Positions 53,701 to 62,430 of a stretch of 64,000 bases of DNA are shown here, one piece after another. The stretch is from an uncultured Paracoccaceae bacterium. Lineage in GTDB: Bacteria; Pseudomonadota; Alphaproteobacteria; Rhodobacterales; Rhodobacteraceae. A model generated the notes under the pieces. It was not told the origin of the DNA. It saw nothing but the letters and a program-made list of their open reading frames with translations, and made no database searches. Positions within the stretch are counted from its first letter, which is position 1, and each line of letters starts with the position of its first letter. A program made the position numbers and the translations under genes. The stretch lies in contig CANMPK010000001.1 of assembly GCA_947499725.1 (NCBI GenBank), positions 1,288,057 through 1,352,056 on the forward strand, written 5' to 3'.

Positions 53701-54046
53701 GGCGCGTGGGCTTAATGAAGAAGTGGCGCGTGTGGTGCATGCGCGGGCGACGAATGGCGATTGGCTGGCGGGCATGATGCGCCATGGGTTCCGTGGCGGG
53801 GCCGAAATTGCTGCCACGCTGGACCATATGGCGGCGTTTTCACATTTGGCAGATGCGGTGCATCCGGCGCTGTTTGACGCCTATTTTGATGCGACTTTGG
53901 GCAATGAGGACGTTTTGGCGTTTTTGCAGGATCAAAACCCGCAGGCTTTGGCCGCGATGAAAGATCGATTTGCCGCCTTGCAAGAGGCTGGACTGTGGCA
54001 GACACGGCGCAACTCGATCTTAGATGCGATGGAGCGTTTGCAATGA
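50768..54046 (+). CDS. cobN: Cobaltochelatase subunit CobN
   Basis: Large subunit of the aerobic ATP-dependent cobaltochelatase, inserting cobalt into hydrogenobyrinic acid a,c-diamide. It has 1092 residues, shorter than the roughly 1275 of the classical Pseudomonas denitrificans protein. MHVGAHGTLEWLPGKSVALS and DLWGSATMRTAGEEFAMAL are clear family segments. The partners CobS and CobT are not in the window and must be encoded elsewhere. Its stop overlaps the cobG start (ATGA). Confidence 0.96.
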   Translation: MHVVFRESHGLEEAETPMDLGQSPADLVVLSFSDSDLGAFAAGWHRADGALPSLRLANLSALKHPLSVDTYVEQTLEGAKAVLVRLIGGINYWPYGIQQLQDLARRNGIALAVLPADGRADRRLDDVSTVPASTLDRLKHLCDTGGAVAAQAALAQLALAAGLYAGPVEGSKALPSYGAWRLSDGVCDAAALTDEPLIALSFYRSYLSSADMAPIEAMAAAFEAQGYEVIGLFAPSLKQPEAAAWIAQTLKQLQPSAIVNATAFSGKGADGNSPLDATEAPVFQVALATSRRKAWVEAERGLAPADLAMHVVLPEVDGRLFAGVSSFKEPGKKDPVLEYSRFAHRPLADRIEAVVQKVHHWVNLAQTPVDHARLACVLSTYPGADWNMAHAVGLDALASTDAILQDLRGTGYAVGADKTPLAEVLGDAQLSVGLDWYAEALKALPQALQDDLAEVWGAPEADALVQGGAFAFNAVQRDNVLVALQPERGSADLRVDEYHDLARTPRHSYVAFYLWLTAQFGADALMHVGAHGTLEWLPGKSVALSGDCWPEVLTAHRPVIYPFIVNDPGEAAQAKRRIGAVTLGHVPPPLKDSAAPERFAYLESLLDEFSNADGLDPKRRDRLQDDIRAEAEALGLAEQLGMDAATSLAEALTRIDTFVCDIKESQFGDGLHVFGRAPVGQEAFDAASSALSERDGLLRALRGKRIAAGPSGSPYRGRSDVLPTGRNLFTTDPRSVPTRSAYAQGVKLAEELVRRHLQDEGDYPKNLIVDLWGSATMRTAGEEFAMALHLLGVKPVWDEGSERVSGIEILPIALLERPRLDVTLRVSGLFRDVFPSLSALFSQAVRALAERDESSDWNPFVGSVPAPRVYGPAPASYGLGMGDMSDYSEEGRAQAGEAWLSASSWALDTDAPRQDQAGLRDRVAAADSFVHLQDLPETDILLAADYANHEAGFAAAQYVTGGDAALYHLDSSDPARPRARGLNEEVARVVHARATNGDWLAGMMRHGFRGGAEIAATLDHMAAFSHLADAVHPALFDAYFDATLGNEDVLAFLQDQNPQALAAMKDRFAALQEAGLWQTRRNSILDAMERLQ

Positions 54047-55185
54047 GCGGCGCAGGATCACGCCCAGCGCCAAAAGGCTGGTGCCCAGGCGCTTACCGGC
54101 CAATGATGTCGGGTGATGGGCTGGTTGTGCGTATTCGGCCCATATTGGGCCAGCTGACGGCGGATCAGGCTTTGGCGGTCTGTGATTTGGCAGAGCGCTA
54201 TGGCTCTGGCCTGATGGATGTGACGAGCCGCGCAAATGTGCAGCTGCGCGGGGTGGATGCGGCGGATCACGAGGCCTTGCTGCAAGAGCTTGCGGCCTTG
54301 GATTTGTTGCCGGATGATCCAGCGCTGGAGATGCGACGCAATATCTTGGTGAACCCTGATTGGGTGGCTGGGGATGAGACCCATCAGTTGGCTTTGGCCT
54401 TGGTAGATCGTTTGGGCGAATTGCCTGATCTTCCTGCCAAATTTGGCTTTGCGGTGGATTGTGGCGTGGCGCCGATCTTGCGGGATGATCCTGCGGATAT
54501 TCGGTTTGAAATGCTGGATGGGCAGATCTTGTTGTGCGCTGATGGTATCGGCGCTGGGCGTTTGGTGTCTGCAGATACGGCAGTGGATGCGGCGCTGCAG
54601 ATGGCGCAATGGTTTGTACAGTCTGGTGGATTGGATGCGGGCCGGATGAAGCGCCATGTTGCAAACGCGCGCTTGCCTGAGGGATGGGACATGACCCCTG
54701 CCCCAAGCCCACGCGCGGTTTTCACCGCTGGGCCTGCAGAAGGTGGCGCTTTTTACGGCGCGCCTTTTGGGCAGATCGAGGCAGCTTTGCTGCGCGGTCT
54801 GGTCCAAACCAGCGGGTGCCGCGCGCTGCGCGTAACCCCTTGGCGGCTGATCCAAACAGAAAACGCAGCGCCAGTGGCGGCGAAGGGCTTAGTGACCCAA
54901 CCAGATGATCCGTTGCTACGGGTGAAAGCCTGCTCTGGCGCGCCAAAATGCGCCAGCGCGACAGTGCCGACCCACGCAATCGCCCGCGCGCTGGCGGGTA
55001 AAACCCAAAAGCCGCTGCATATCAGCGGATGCAGCAAAGGCTGCGCCCATCCGCGCCGACAAGCCCTGACACTTGTGGGCCGTGACGGTGCGTTTGATCT
55101 TGTTCGCGACGGCCGTCCATGGGATGAGCCTGCAGAAATGAATATCGCTCCAGACGCGCTGCTGGATCGCATCGGAGACTTATGA
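54043..55185 (+). CDS. cobG: Precorrin-3B synthase
   Basis: Oxygen-dependent monooxygenase that converts precorrin-3A to precorrin-3B, the mark of the aerobic cobalamin route. It has 380 residues. It shares the sulfite-reductase-like fold, with Cys ligands of a [4Fe-4S] centre in CSGAPKCASA and CSKGCAHP. The ATG at 54043 overlaps the cobN stop; an earlier in-frame start at 53995 would lie within cobN. Confidence 0.95.
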   Translation: MSGAGSRPAPKGWCPGAYRPMMSGDGLVVRIRPILGQLTADQALAVCDLAERYGSGLMDVTSRANVQLRGVDAADHEALLQELAALDLLPDDPALEMRRNILVNPDWVAGDETHQLALALVDRLGELPDLPAKFGFAVDCGVAPILRDDPADIRFEMLDGQILLCADGIGAGRLVSADTAVDAALQMAQWFVQSGGLDAGRMKRHVANARLPEGWDMTPAPSPRAVFTAGPAEGGAFYGAPFGQIEAALLRGLVQTSGCRALRVTPWRLIQTENAAPVAAKGLVTQPDDPLLRVKACSGAPKCASATVPTHAIARALAGKTQKPLHISGCSKGCAHPRRQALTLVGRDGAFDLVRDGRPWDEPAEMNIAPDALLDRIGDL

Positions 55186-55814
55186 TGCCTTACGAGTATG
55201 AAAAGAACGGCCAAGCCATTTACGATGAGAGCTTTGCCACCATCCGGCGTGAGGCCAACCTTGGGCGTTTTGACAAAGACGAAGAGCAGGTTGTGGTGCG
55301 TATGATCCACGCCGCTGGCATGGTGGGTTTGGAAGAGCATGTGAAGTTCTCCTTCGGTATGGTGGCCGCTGCGCGCACAGCGATGGAAAACGGCGCGCCG
55401 ATCTTTTGCGATGCACGTATGGTGTCGGGCGGTGTGACGCGGCCGCGTTTGCCTGCGGACAACGAAGTGATCTGCACGCTGCATGCTGATGGCATTCATG
55501 AATTGGCCAAAGAGCTGGGCAACACACGCTCTGCTGCTGCTTTGGAACATTGGCGCGACCGTCTGGGCGGCGCGATTGTGGCGATTGGCAATGCGCCGAC
55601 TGCGTTGTTTCATTTGCTGAACATGCTGGAAGATCCAAGCTGCCCGCGTCCTGCGGCGATCATCGGATTTCCGGTGGGCTTTGTCGGCGCGCGCGAAAGC
55701 AAGGATGCGCTTTGGGCGGATCAGCCCGTGCCTTGCTGTATTGTTGAGGGGCGTTTGGGCGGCTCTGCCATGACAGTTGCGGCGATCAACGCCATCGCCA
55801 GCCGGAAGGAATAA
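55182..55814 (+). CDS. cobH: Precorrin-8X methylmutase
   Basis: Moves the C-11 methyl to C-12, giving hydrogenobyrinic acid. It has 210 residues with family segments VVRMIHAAGMVG, FCDARMVSGGVTR and IGNAPTALFHLL; the catalytic His is in RMIHAAG. It begins within the cobG stop (ATGATG), so either the ATG at 55182 or 55185 could be used. Confidence 0.96.
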   Translation: MMPYEYEKNGQAIYDESFATIRREANLGRFDKDEEQVVVRMIHAAGMVGLEEHVKFSFGMVAAARTAMENGAPIFCDARMVSGGVTRPRLPADNEVICTLHADGIHELAKELGNTRSAAALEHWRDRLGGAIVAIGNAPTALFHLLNMLEDPSCPRPAAIIGFPVGFVGARESKDALWADQPVPCCIVEGRLGGSAMTVAAINAIASRKE

Positions 55815-55816
55815 GC

Positions 55817-56542
55817 ATGACAGGCACGATTTACGGCGTTGGCCTTGGGCCGGGCGATCAAGAGTTGATGAGCGTGAAATCGGATCGTTTGATCCGCAAC
55901 GCCAAACATATCGCCTTCTTCCGCAAGGCGGGTCGCAAGGGGCAAGCGCGGCAGATTGTCGAAGGCATGATCCCTGATCAAGCGATTGAATTTGCGATGG
56001 AATATCCGGTGACCACGGAAATTCCTTTAACCGACCCTCGCTATAATGAAATGCTCTCGAGCTTTTATGCCGAGGTGACAGCGCATCTGATTGCTTTGGT
56101 TGAGGCCGGTGAGGACGTGGTGGTTTTGTGTGAAGGCGATCCATTTTTCTATGGCTCTTTCATGCATATCTACACGCGCGTGAAAGATCATGTACCGGTC
56201 GAGGTGATCCCTGCGATCACCGGCATGTCTGGCGCATGGACTGCCACCGGCGCGCCGATCACCTGGGGCGATGATGTGCTGACGGTGCTGATGGGCACCC
56301 ATGCGGAAGACAAACTGGTGCAGCATATTCAAGACACCGACGCTTTGGTCATCATGAAGATCGGCACGAACTTTGATAAGGTTGTCCGTGCCCTCAAGGC
56401 GGGCGGCAAATACGAAGACGCATATTTGGTGCAATTCGCCACGATGGCCAAACAAAGCGTGTGCAAACTGTCTGAGATGACGGAAAAGGTAACGCCTTAC
56501 TTCTCGATCATCATTGTGCATGGTCAGGGGCGCCGCCCATGA
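55817..56542 (+). CDS. cobI: Precorrin-2 C20-methyltransferase
   Basis: SAM-dependent tetrapyrrole methylase of 241 residues. The N-terminal motif GVGLGPGDQELMSVKS and the middle CEGDPFFYGSFMHIYTR are characteristic of CobI. It follows cobH by 2 bases and overlaps cobJ by 4. Confidence 0.96.
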   Translation: MTGTIYGVGLGPGDQELMSVKSDRLIRNAKHIAFFRKAGRKGQARQIVEGMIPDQAIEFAMEYPVTTEIPLTDPRYNEMLSSFYAEVTAHLIALVEAGEDVVVLCEGDPFFYGSFMHIYTRVKDHVPVEVIPAITGMSGAWTATGAPITWGDDVLTVLMGTHAEDKLVQHIQDTDALVIMKIGTNFDKVVRALKAGGKYEDAYLVQFATMAKQSVCKLSEMTEKVTPYFSIIIVHGQGRRP

Positions 56543-57291
56543 GCGGATCACTCACCATTGTGGGCATTGGCCCCGGGAATGACGATTTGATCACGCCCGA
56601 GGTGTCCGCCGCCATTGATCAGGCGACGGATGTTGTGGGGTATATTCCCTATGTTGGGCGTATTGCGCCGCGCGATGGGCTGACGCTGCATCCTTCGGAC
56701 AATCGTGTGGAAATCGACAGATCTCAGCACGCGCTGGATATGGCTTTGGATGGTAAGCGGGTTGTTGTGGTCTCTTCCGGTGATCCGGGGGTGTTTGCGA
56801 TGGCTGCGGCGGTTCTGGAAGCTGTGGAACATGGCAAGCCAGAATGGCGTGATTTGGATATTCAGATCTTGCCGGGGATCACGGCGATGCTGGCGGCCTC
56901 TGCGGCCTGCGGTGCGCCTTTGGGGCATGATTTCTGCGCGATCAACCTATCTGACAATATGAAGCCTTGGGACTTGATCGAAAAGCGCTTACGCCTTGCG
57001 GCGGAGGCGGATTTTGCGATGGCTTTTTATAATCCGCGCTCGAAATCTCGGCCTGAAGGCTTTGGTAAGGCGTTGAAAACATTGCGCGATGCCTGTGGCG
57101 ATGATCGCCCGATGATCTTTGCACGCAATGTGAGCCGCCCAGATCAGACCATCAAAATCGTGCCTTTGACCGAGGTCACCGAGGATATGGCGGATATGCG
57201 GACTGTGGTTTTGCTGGGCTCGTCACAAACGCGGATCATCCAGCGTGATGGCGCGCCTTTGGTTTACACCCCACGCTCGGTAAGCGGATGA
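56539..57291 (+). CDS. cobJ: Precorrin-3B C17-methyltransferase
   Basis: A SAM-dependent ring-contracting methylase of 250 residues. GIGPGNDDLITPE and SSGDPGVFAMAAAVLEA fit CobJ, and YNPRSKSRPEGF is the typical CobJ/CbiH segment. It overlaps cobI by 4 bases; its last 28 bases overlap the antisense end of cobK. Confidence 0.96.
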   Translation: MSGSLTIVGIGPGNDDLITPEVSAAIDQATDVVGYIPYVGRIAPRDGLTLHPSDNRVEIDRSQHALDMALDGKRVVVVSSGDPGVFAMAAAVLEAVEHGKPEWRDLDIQILPGITAMLAASAACGAPLGHDFCAINLSDNMKPWDLIEKRLRLAAEADFAMAFYNPRSKSRPEGFGKALKTLRDACGDDRPMIFARNVSRPDQTIKIVPLTEVTEDMADMRTVVLLGSSQTRIIQRDGAPLVYTPRSVSG

Positions 57292-58031
57292 GAGGCGAGC
57301 CAGTCCAGCACCTGATCAGGCGTGGCGCATTCGGTGCGTGGCGGCAGGTGCGGACGGTCGATCATCAGAACCGGAATGTTCAACGCGCGGGCCGCGTGGA
57401 TTTTGGCAATCGCCCCCTGCCCGCCGGCATTTTTACAGACCAGCAGCTCGATCCGCTGATCTTGGAAGAGTTTCAAATCGTCCTTCAGCGCGAAAGGGCC
57501 GCGTGCCACGGTGACTGTGTGATGCGGCATCAGGGGCGGCATGTCGGGCGTATCGACCACACGCAAAACGTAATGATGCTGCGGCTGGGCCGCGAAAGCG
57601 TTCATGTGCAAGCGTCCGAGAGCCAGCATGATGCGCTGCGCGGGTCTCGCCAAAGCGGCAACCGCGTTGTCGATATCCGGCACATGTTCCCAACGGTCCA
57701 GCGGATCGGCTTGCCATGGCGGACGAGTCAGCGCTGCAAGGGGCGTGTTCGTTTGGGTGCAGGCTTTGTGGGCGTTCCAGCTCATTTGCGCGGCAAAGGG
57801 ATGGGTGGCGTCGATCACATGGGTGATGGCGTTTTGCCGGATGTAGTCGGCAAGGCCTTCAGGACCGCCAAAGCCCCCTTCGCGGGTCGGCAAAGGCTGC
57901 GTTTTGGGGCTGCGCACGCGGCCTGCATAGCTGAAGGTGGCACGCAGCCCCTGATCGGCTATGGTTTGCGCAAGGGCGCTGGCCTCGGCTGTGCCGCCAA
58001 GAATAAGGAGTTGCTGCGCCGTGTCTGACAT
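57264..58031 (-). CDS. cobK: Precorrin-6A reductase
   Basis: NADPH-dependent reductase of precorrin-6A, 255 residues. Visible segments are LLILGGTAEASALAQ at the start, DATHPFAAQMSWNA, and VCKNAGGQGAIAKIHAAR near the end. It is the only cob gene on the minus strand in this stretch. It overlaps cobJ by 28 bases at its 3' end and cobL by 11 bases at its 5' end. No strong ribosome-binding site precedes its ATG. Its promoter must lie inside cobL. Confidence 0.94.
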   Translation of the reverse strand: MSDTAQQLLILGGTAEASALAQTIADQGLRATFSYAGRVRSPKTQPLPTREGGFGGPEGLADYIRQNAITHVIDATHPFAAQMSWNAHKACTQTNTPLAALTRPPWQADPLDRWEHVPDIDNAVAALARPAQRIMLALGRLHMNAFAAQPQHHYVLRVVDTPDMPPLMPHHTVTVARGPFALKDDLKLFQDQRIELLVCKNAGGQGAIAKIHAARALNIPVLMIDRPHLPPRTECATPDQVLDWLASHPLTERGV

Positions 58032-59220
58032 ATCTGATTTGCCGTGGTTGACCATTGTTGGGTTGGGCGAAGATGGCCCAGATGGCTTGCCGCCTGCAAG
58101 CCTTGCCGCGCTGGAAAAGGCGGAAATTATCATGGGGGCGGCACGTCATTTGGATTTGTTGCCGGATGTGAGCGCCGAATTGGTGACATGGCCTGTGCCT
58201 TTTGCCGATGGACTGCCGGTGTTGATGTCGTATCGCGGGCGGCGCGTGGTGGCTTTGGCCTCGGGTGATCCGTTCTGGCATGGGGCTGGATCGGTTCTGG
58301 TGGCCTCGCTGGATGCGGGTGAATGGCGGGCTTTGCCTGCGGTTGGCACGATGTCTTTGGCGGCGGCGGCTTTGGGCTGGGCTTTGCAAGAGACGCCGTG
58401 CTTGGGCTTACACGCAGCGCCTTTTGCGAAGCTGCGCCGCGACTTGGCTGAGGGCGCGCGACTTTTGGCGACCTTGCGCGATGGGAAAGCGGTGCATGAT
58501 TTGGCGACTTGGCTGGATGGTGCGGGCTTTGGCGCGAGCCGCTTGCATGTTTTGGAAGCCCTTGGCGGGCCGCGCGAACGGGTGCGCAGCTTTGCCTTGG
58601 ATGACTTGCCGGATGACATTGTGCATCCTGTGTCTGTTGGGATTGAAGCGCATGGCGACGCGGGGCTGAGCCTTGCGACGGGGCGCGCGGATGATTTGTT
58701 TGAAAACGATGGGCAGATCACCAAGCGGCCGGTGCGGGCTTTGACCCTGTCGGCCCTTGCGCCGCGCAAAGGGGAGCACCTTTGGGATATTGGCGGCGGG
58801 TCAGGCTCGATCGGGATTGAGTGGCTGTTGTGTGATCCTTCTATGTCGGCTGTGACGATTGAAATCGATGAAACACGTGCCGCGCGGATTGCAGAGAATG
58901 CGACAAGCTTTGGTGTTGATTTACAAGTGGTTACAGGGGCCGCACCCAAGGCATTGCAAGGGCTTGAAGCGCCGGATGCGGTGTTTATCGGCGGCGGCAT
59001 AAACGAAGAGATGCTGCGCTGGTTGTGGGAGGCCCTGCCTGCTGGCACACGTTTGGTGGCCAATGGTGTGACGCTGGAAGCTGAAATGCTGCTAAGCCAA
59101 TGGCATGCCGACAAAGGCGGAGATTTGATGCGGGTTGAGATCAGCAACAGCCAGCCGCTTGGGCGCAAACGCGGGTGGAAATCCAGCTATCCGATCCAAC
59201 AATGGTGCGTCACCTTATGA
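58021..59220 (+). CDS. cobL: Precorrin-6B C5,15-methyltransferase (decarboxylating)
   Basis: Bifunctional enzyme of 399 residues. The N-terminal part is a tetrapyrrole methylase (VGLGEDGPDGLPPAS), and the C-terminal part has the SAM motif WDIGGGSGSIGIEWL of the CobT/CbiT-type domain. The GTG at 58021 is chosen because AAGGAG lies 10 bases upstream and the reading frame before it is not protein-like. The start is inside the 5' end of cobK. It overlaps cobE by 4 bases. Confidence 0.93.
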   Translation: MSDISDLPWLTIVGLGEDGPDGLPPASLAALEKAEIIMGAARHLDLLPDVSAELVTWPVPFADGLPVLMSYRGRRVVALASGDPFWHGAGSVLVASLDAGEWRALPAVGTMSLAAAALGWALQETPCLGLHAAPFAKLRRDLAEGARLLATLRDGKAVHDLATWLDGAGFGASRLHVLEALGGPRERVRSFALDDLPDDIVHPVSVGIEAHGDAGLSLATGRADDLFENDGQITKRPVRALTLSALAPRKGEHLWDIGGGSGSIGIEWLLCDPSMSAVTIEIDETRAARIAENATSFGVDLQVVTGAAPKALQGLEAPDAVFIGGGINEEMLRWLWEALPAGTRLVANGVTLEAEMLLSQWHADKGGDLMRVEISNSQPLGRKRGWKSSYPIQQWCVTL

Positions 59221-59591
59221 AGGTGGCTGGGTTTGGATATCGCGGGGCGGCCACAGCGGACAGCCTGTTGATGGCCTATCAAGCTGCTGGTGGCAGGGCG
59301 GATGCTTTGGCGGTGCCAGAGGATAAAGCAGATGCGCCTTGTTTGGTTGCTTTTGCGGCCAAGGTGGGCTTGCCTGTGCAGCCTGTCGCGGCTGAGGTGC
59401 TAGAAAGCATTGCGACGCCAACCCAAGCGCCGCGCGTGATTGAAAAACGCGGCACGGGCAGCGTGGCAGAGGCTTGTGCTTTGGCGGTGGCTGGCCCAGA
59501 AAGCCGCTTGATTGCCACGCGCGTGATCTCGGAAGACCGCATGGCCACCTGCGCCATCGCAGGGCTAGATAAGACAAAGGATACGGCATGA
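59217..59591 (+). CDS. cobE: CobE/GbiG C-terminal-domain cobalamin biosynthesis protein
   Basis: A 124-residue protein of the CobE/GbiG family, starting [16 protein letters not shown] and holding [10 protein letters not shown] and [14 protein letters not shown]. The biochemical role is unresolved; related CbiG opens the delta-lactone in the anaerobic route. It overlaps both cobL and cobM by 4 bases. Confidence 0.9.
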   Translation: MKVAGFGYRGAATADSLLMAYQAAGGRADALAVPEDKADAPCLVAFAAKVGLPVQPVAAEVLESIATPTQAPRVIEKRGTGSVAEACALAVAGPESRLIATRVISEDRMATCAIAGLDKTKDTA

Positions 59592-60382
59592 CCGTTCATT
59601 TCATCGGCGCGGGCCCTGGGGCCGCGGATTTGATCACCCTGCGCGGGCGCGATTTGATCGCCGCCTGCCCTGTGTGCCTTTATGCGGGGTCTTTGGTGCC
59701 AGAGGCGATTTTGGCCCATTGCCCAGAAGGCGCGCGGATTGTGAACACCGCGCCTTTGGATTTGGATGCCATTGTTTCTGAGTGCAAAGCGGCGCAGGCC
59801 AAGGGCCAAGATGTGGCGCGGCTGCATTCTGGGGATCTGTCGGTTTGGTCTGCGATGGGCGAGCAAATTCGCCGTTTGAAAGCTGAAGGCATTGAAGTGT
59901 CGGTGACACCAGGCGTGCCCAGTTTTGCCGCAGCGGCAGCGGCTTTGGGTACAGAACTGACCCTGCCCGGCCTTGCGCAATCTGTTGTTTTGACCCGCAC
60001 GCCGGGGCGTGCCTCGACCATGCCAGAGCGGGAAATGCTTGAGAATTTTGCCAAAACCGGCGCGACCTTGGCGATCCATTTGTCGATTGGCAATCTGGAT
60101 CAGGTGATTGCCGACCTTACGCCGCATTATGGGGCGGACTGCGCTGTGGCGGTGGTCTATCGCGCCAGTTGGCCAGATCAGCAGATCATCCGCACCTCTT
60201 TGGCTGGGTTGAAAACCGATGTGCCAGAACATGTAACCCGCACAGCTTTGATTTTGGTGGGGCCTGCTTTGGCGGGCGAAGGCTTTGACGAAAGCTGCCT
60301 TTATGCCACCGATTACGACCGCCGCTATCGCCCACAAACTGCGGATAGCGATTGGGCCAGTTGGCAACACGGAGACGATTGA
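59588..60382 (+). CDS. cobM: Precorrin-4 C11-methyltransferase
   Basis: A SAM-dependent methylase of 264 residues. [14 protein letters not shown] opens the protein, [16 protein letters not shown] and [16 protein letters not shown] are CobM-like. Its stop overlaps the cobB start by one base (TGATG). Confidence 0.96.
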   Translation: MTVHFIGAGPGAADLITLRGRDLIAACPVCLYAGSLVPEAILAHCPEGARIVNTAPLDLDAIVSECKAAQAKGQDVARLHSGDLSVWSAMGEQIRRLKAEGIEVSVTPGVPSFAAAAAALGTELTLPGLAQSVVLTRTPGRASTMPEREMLENFAKTGATLAIHLSIGNLDQVIADLTPHYGADCAVAVVYRASWPDQQIIRTSLAGLKTDVPEHVTRTALILVGPALAGEGFDESCLYATDYDRRYRPQTADSDWASWQHGDD

Positions 60383-61698
60383 TGACACAGACACCTCCTG
60401 CCGGTTTGCTGGTGAGCGCGCCCTCGTCTGGGACGGGGAAAACCACGGTGATGCTGGGGCTTTTGCGCGCCTTGGCGGAAGATGGGTTGAAGGTTCAGCC
60501 GTTTAAGTCTGGGCCGGATTATATCGATCCCGCGTTTCACCGCGCAGCGGCGGGGCGGCCTTCGTTTAACATTGATACGTGGGCCATGCCGCCGTCACTG
60601 GTGGGCGGCATTGCGGCGCAAGCGGCGGGCGCGGATATCGTGGTGGCCGAGGGCTCGATGGGCTTGTTTGATGGCGTGGCTACGAGGGGCGAGAGCGGCT
60701 TTGGGTCGAGCGCCGAGACGGCGCTGACCATGGGCTGGCCGGTTGTTTTGGTGATTGATGTGGGCGGACAGGCGCAATCTGCTGCCGCCACAGCGCTTGG
60801 ATTTAAAGCCTATAATCCCGACCTGCCTTTTGCGGGTGTTATTCTGAACCGCTGCGCCAGCCCGCGCCATGAACGCCTTGCGCGGCTTGGGATGGACCAT
60901 GCGGGCGTCAAGGTGCTGGGTGTTCTGCCACGGCGAGGCGATCTGGCCCTGCCAGAGCGGCACTTGGGATTGATCCAAGCCTCGGAGCATCCTGATTTGG
61001 AAGCGGCCATTGCTGGATATGCCACCTTCTTAAGAGAGAATGTGGATTTAGAAGCCATCAAGGCAGCGGCCCTGTCTGGCCCTGTGCAGACCGGAGCCTT
61101 GCCCAAGCCACCCGCGCAAAAGATCGCGATGGCGCAGGATGCCGCCTTTAGCTTTACCTATCCGCATTTGGTGGAAGGATGGCGTTCAGCCGGTGCTGAG
61201 ATTGCGCCCTTCTCGCCTCTCGCCGATGAAGCCCCTGCGGCAGATGCGGATTTGGTGTGGCTGCCCGGAGGCTATCCGGAGCTGCATGCCGGCAAACTGG
61301 CCGCAGCCAGCACGTTTCGCGCAGCGATAAAGGCCCATGCCCAAAGCAAACCGGTACATGGGGAATGCGGGGGCTATATGGCGTTGGGGCAGGCCCTGAT
61401 CGACAAAGAGGGCACCCGCCATGAGATGCTGGGCCTATTAGGGCTGGTCACAAGCTATGAAAAACGCAAATTCCACCTTGGATATCGCCAAGCTGTCTTG
61501 AATGCCCCGATGCTGGGCTTTAAGTCAGGCCAACGCTTACGTGGGCATGAGTTCCACTATTCAACGATCTTGGAAGAGCCTGACGCGCCTTTGGCGCAGG
61601 TGGGCGACGCTGATGGCAATCCGGTGCCTGAAACCGGTTCGGTCAAAGACCATGTCACTGGTACCTTCTTCCACCTAATTGCAGAGGCCACAGAATGA
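60382..61698 (+). CDS. cobB: Hydrogenobyrinic acid a,c-diamide synthase
   Basis: Glutamine-dependent amidase of 438 residues. The ATP loop is SAPSSGTGKTTVMLGLL, the glutaminase Cys is in VHGECGGYMALG, and PGGYPELHAGKLA is also typical. In the aerobic pathway it acts on hydrogenobyrinic acid before cobalt insertion. It overlaps cobA by 4 bases. The ATG at 60382 is preferred to an in-frame ATG at 60352 inside cobM. Confidence 0.96.
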   Translation: MTQTPPAGLLVSAPSSGTGKTTVMLGLLRALAEDGLKVQPFKSGPDYIDPAFHRAAAGRPSFNIDTWAMPPSLVGGIAAQAAGADIVVAEGSMGLFDGVATRGESGFGSSAETALTMGWPVVLVIDVGGQAQSAAATALGFKAYNPDLPFAGVILNRCASPRHERLARLGMDHAGVKVLGVLPRRGDLALPERHLGLIQASEHPDLEAAIAGYATFLRENVDLEAIKAAALSGPVQTGALPKPPAQKIAMAQDAAFSFTYPHLVEGWRSAGAEIAPFSPLADEAPAADADLVWLPGGYPELHAGKLAAASTFRAAIKAHAQSKPVHGECGGYMALGQALIDKEGTRHEMLGLLGLVTSYEKRKFHLGYRQAVLNAPMLGFKSGQRLRGHEFHYSTILEEPDAPLAQVGDADGNPVPETGSVKDHVTGTFFHLIAEATE

Positions 61699-62417
61699 GT
61701 GGATTTGTCAGTTTCGTCAGCTCTGGTCCGGGTGATCCCGAGCTTTTGACCCTTAAGGCGGTGGACCGTCTGGGCAAAGCAGATGCTGTGTTGTTTGACG
61801 ACCTGAGCGCTGGTGCCATCTTGGAACATGCTAAGGATGGCGCGGATTTGGTGGGCGTTGGCAAACGCGCGGGACGCCCCTCGCCCAAGCAAGATCATGT
61901 GAGCCAGCTATTGGTGGATTACGCCAAGAATGGCACCCATGTGGTGCGTTTGAAATCTGGTGACAGCGGCATCTTTGGCCGTTTGGAAGAAGAAATGGTC
62001 GCGCTGCGTGAAGCCGGCATTGATTATGAAATCATTCCAGGTGTGACCTCTGCCTGCGCAGCAGCCGCAGCAGCCCGCATTCCTTTGACACGCCGTCTTG
62101 TGGCGCGCCGTGTGCAGTTTGTGACCGGCCATGATGTGGCAGGCGCTCTGCCGGGGGATTTGAACCTGCAAGCCTTGGCGGACCCAGGCGCGACGACCGT
62201 TTTGTTCATGCCAAAGCGCACCTTCCCTGAATTGGCAGAAAAGCTGTTTGCATCCGGCCTGCGCCGCGATTGTCCTGCATTGTTGGCAGAGAACGTCAGC
62301 CATGCGGATCAAACCCTGACGCGCATGACCATGGAAGAGTTGGCCGAGAGCCTGAAAGAAACGATCTCTTCCGCACCGGGGTTGATCCTTTTCGGCGAAT
62401 TGGCCGAGAGCGACTAA
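61695..62417 (+). CDS. cobA: Uroporphyrinogen-III C-methyltransferase
   Basis: Makes precorrin-2 from uroporphyrinogen III, the first committed step. It has 240 residues, lacking the CysG dehydrogenase part. VSSGPGDPELLTLKA and VVRLKSGDSGIFGRLEEE are typical SUMT segments. It overlaps cobB by 4 bases. Confidence 0.95.
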   Translation: MSGFVSFVSSGPGDPELLTLKAVDRLGKADAVLFDDLSAGAILEHAKDGADLVGVGKRAGRPSPKQDHVSQLLVDYAKNGTHVVRLKSGDSGIFGRLEEEMVALREAGIDYEIIPGVTSACAAAAAARIPLTRRLVARRVQFVTGHDVAGALPGDLNLQALADPGATTVLFMPKRTFPELAEKLFASGLRRDCPALLAENVSHADQTLTRMTMEELAESLKETISSAPGLILFGELAESD

Positions 62418-62430
62418 GCGAGGCTGCACG

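Noticed and set aside
54753..56144. 463-residue open frame antisense to cobG/cobH/cobI
   Set aside because: It crosses three well-supported cob genes and reads as Arg/His-rich shadow sequence.
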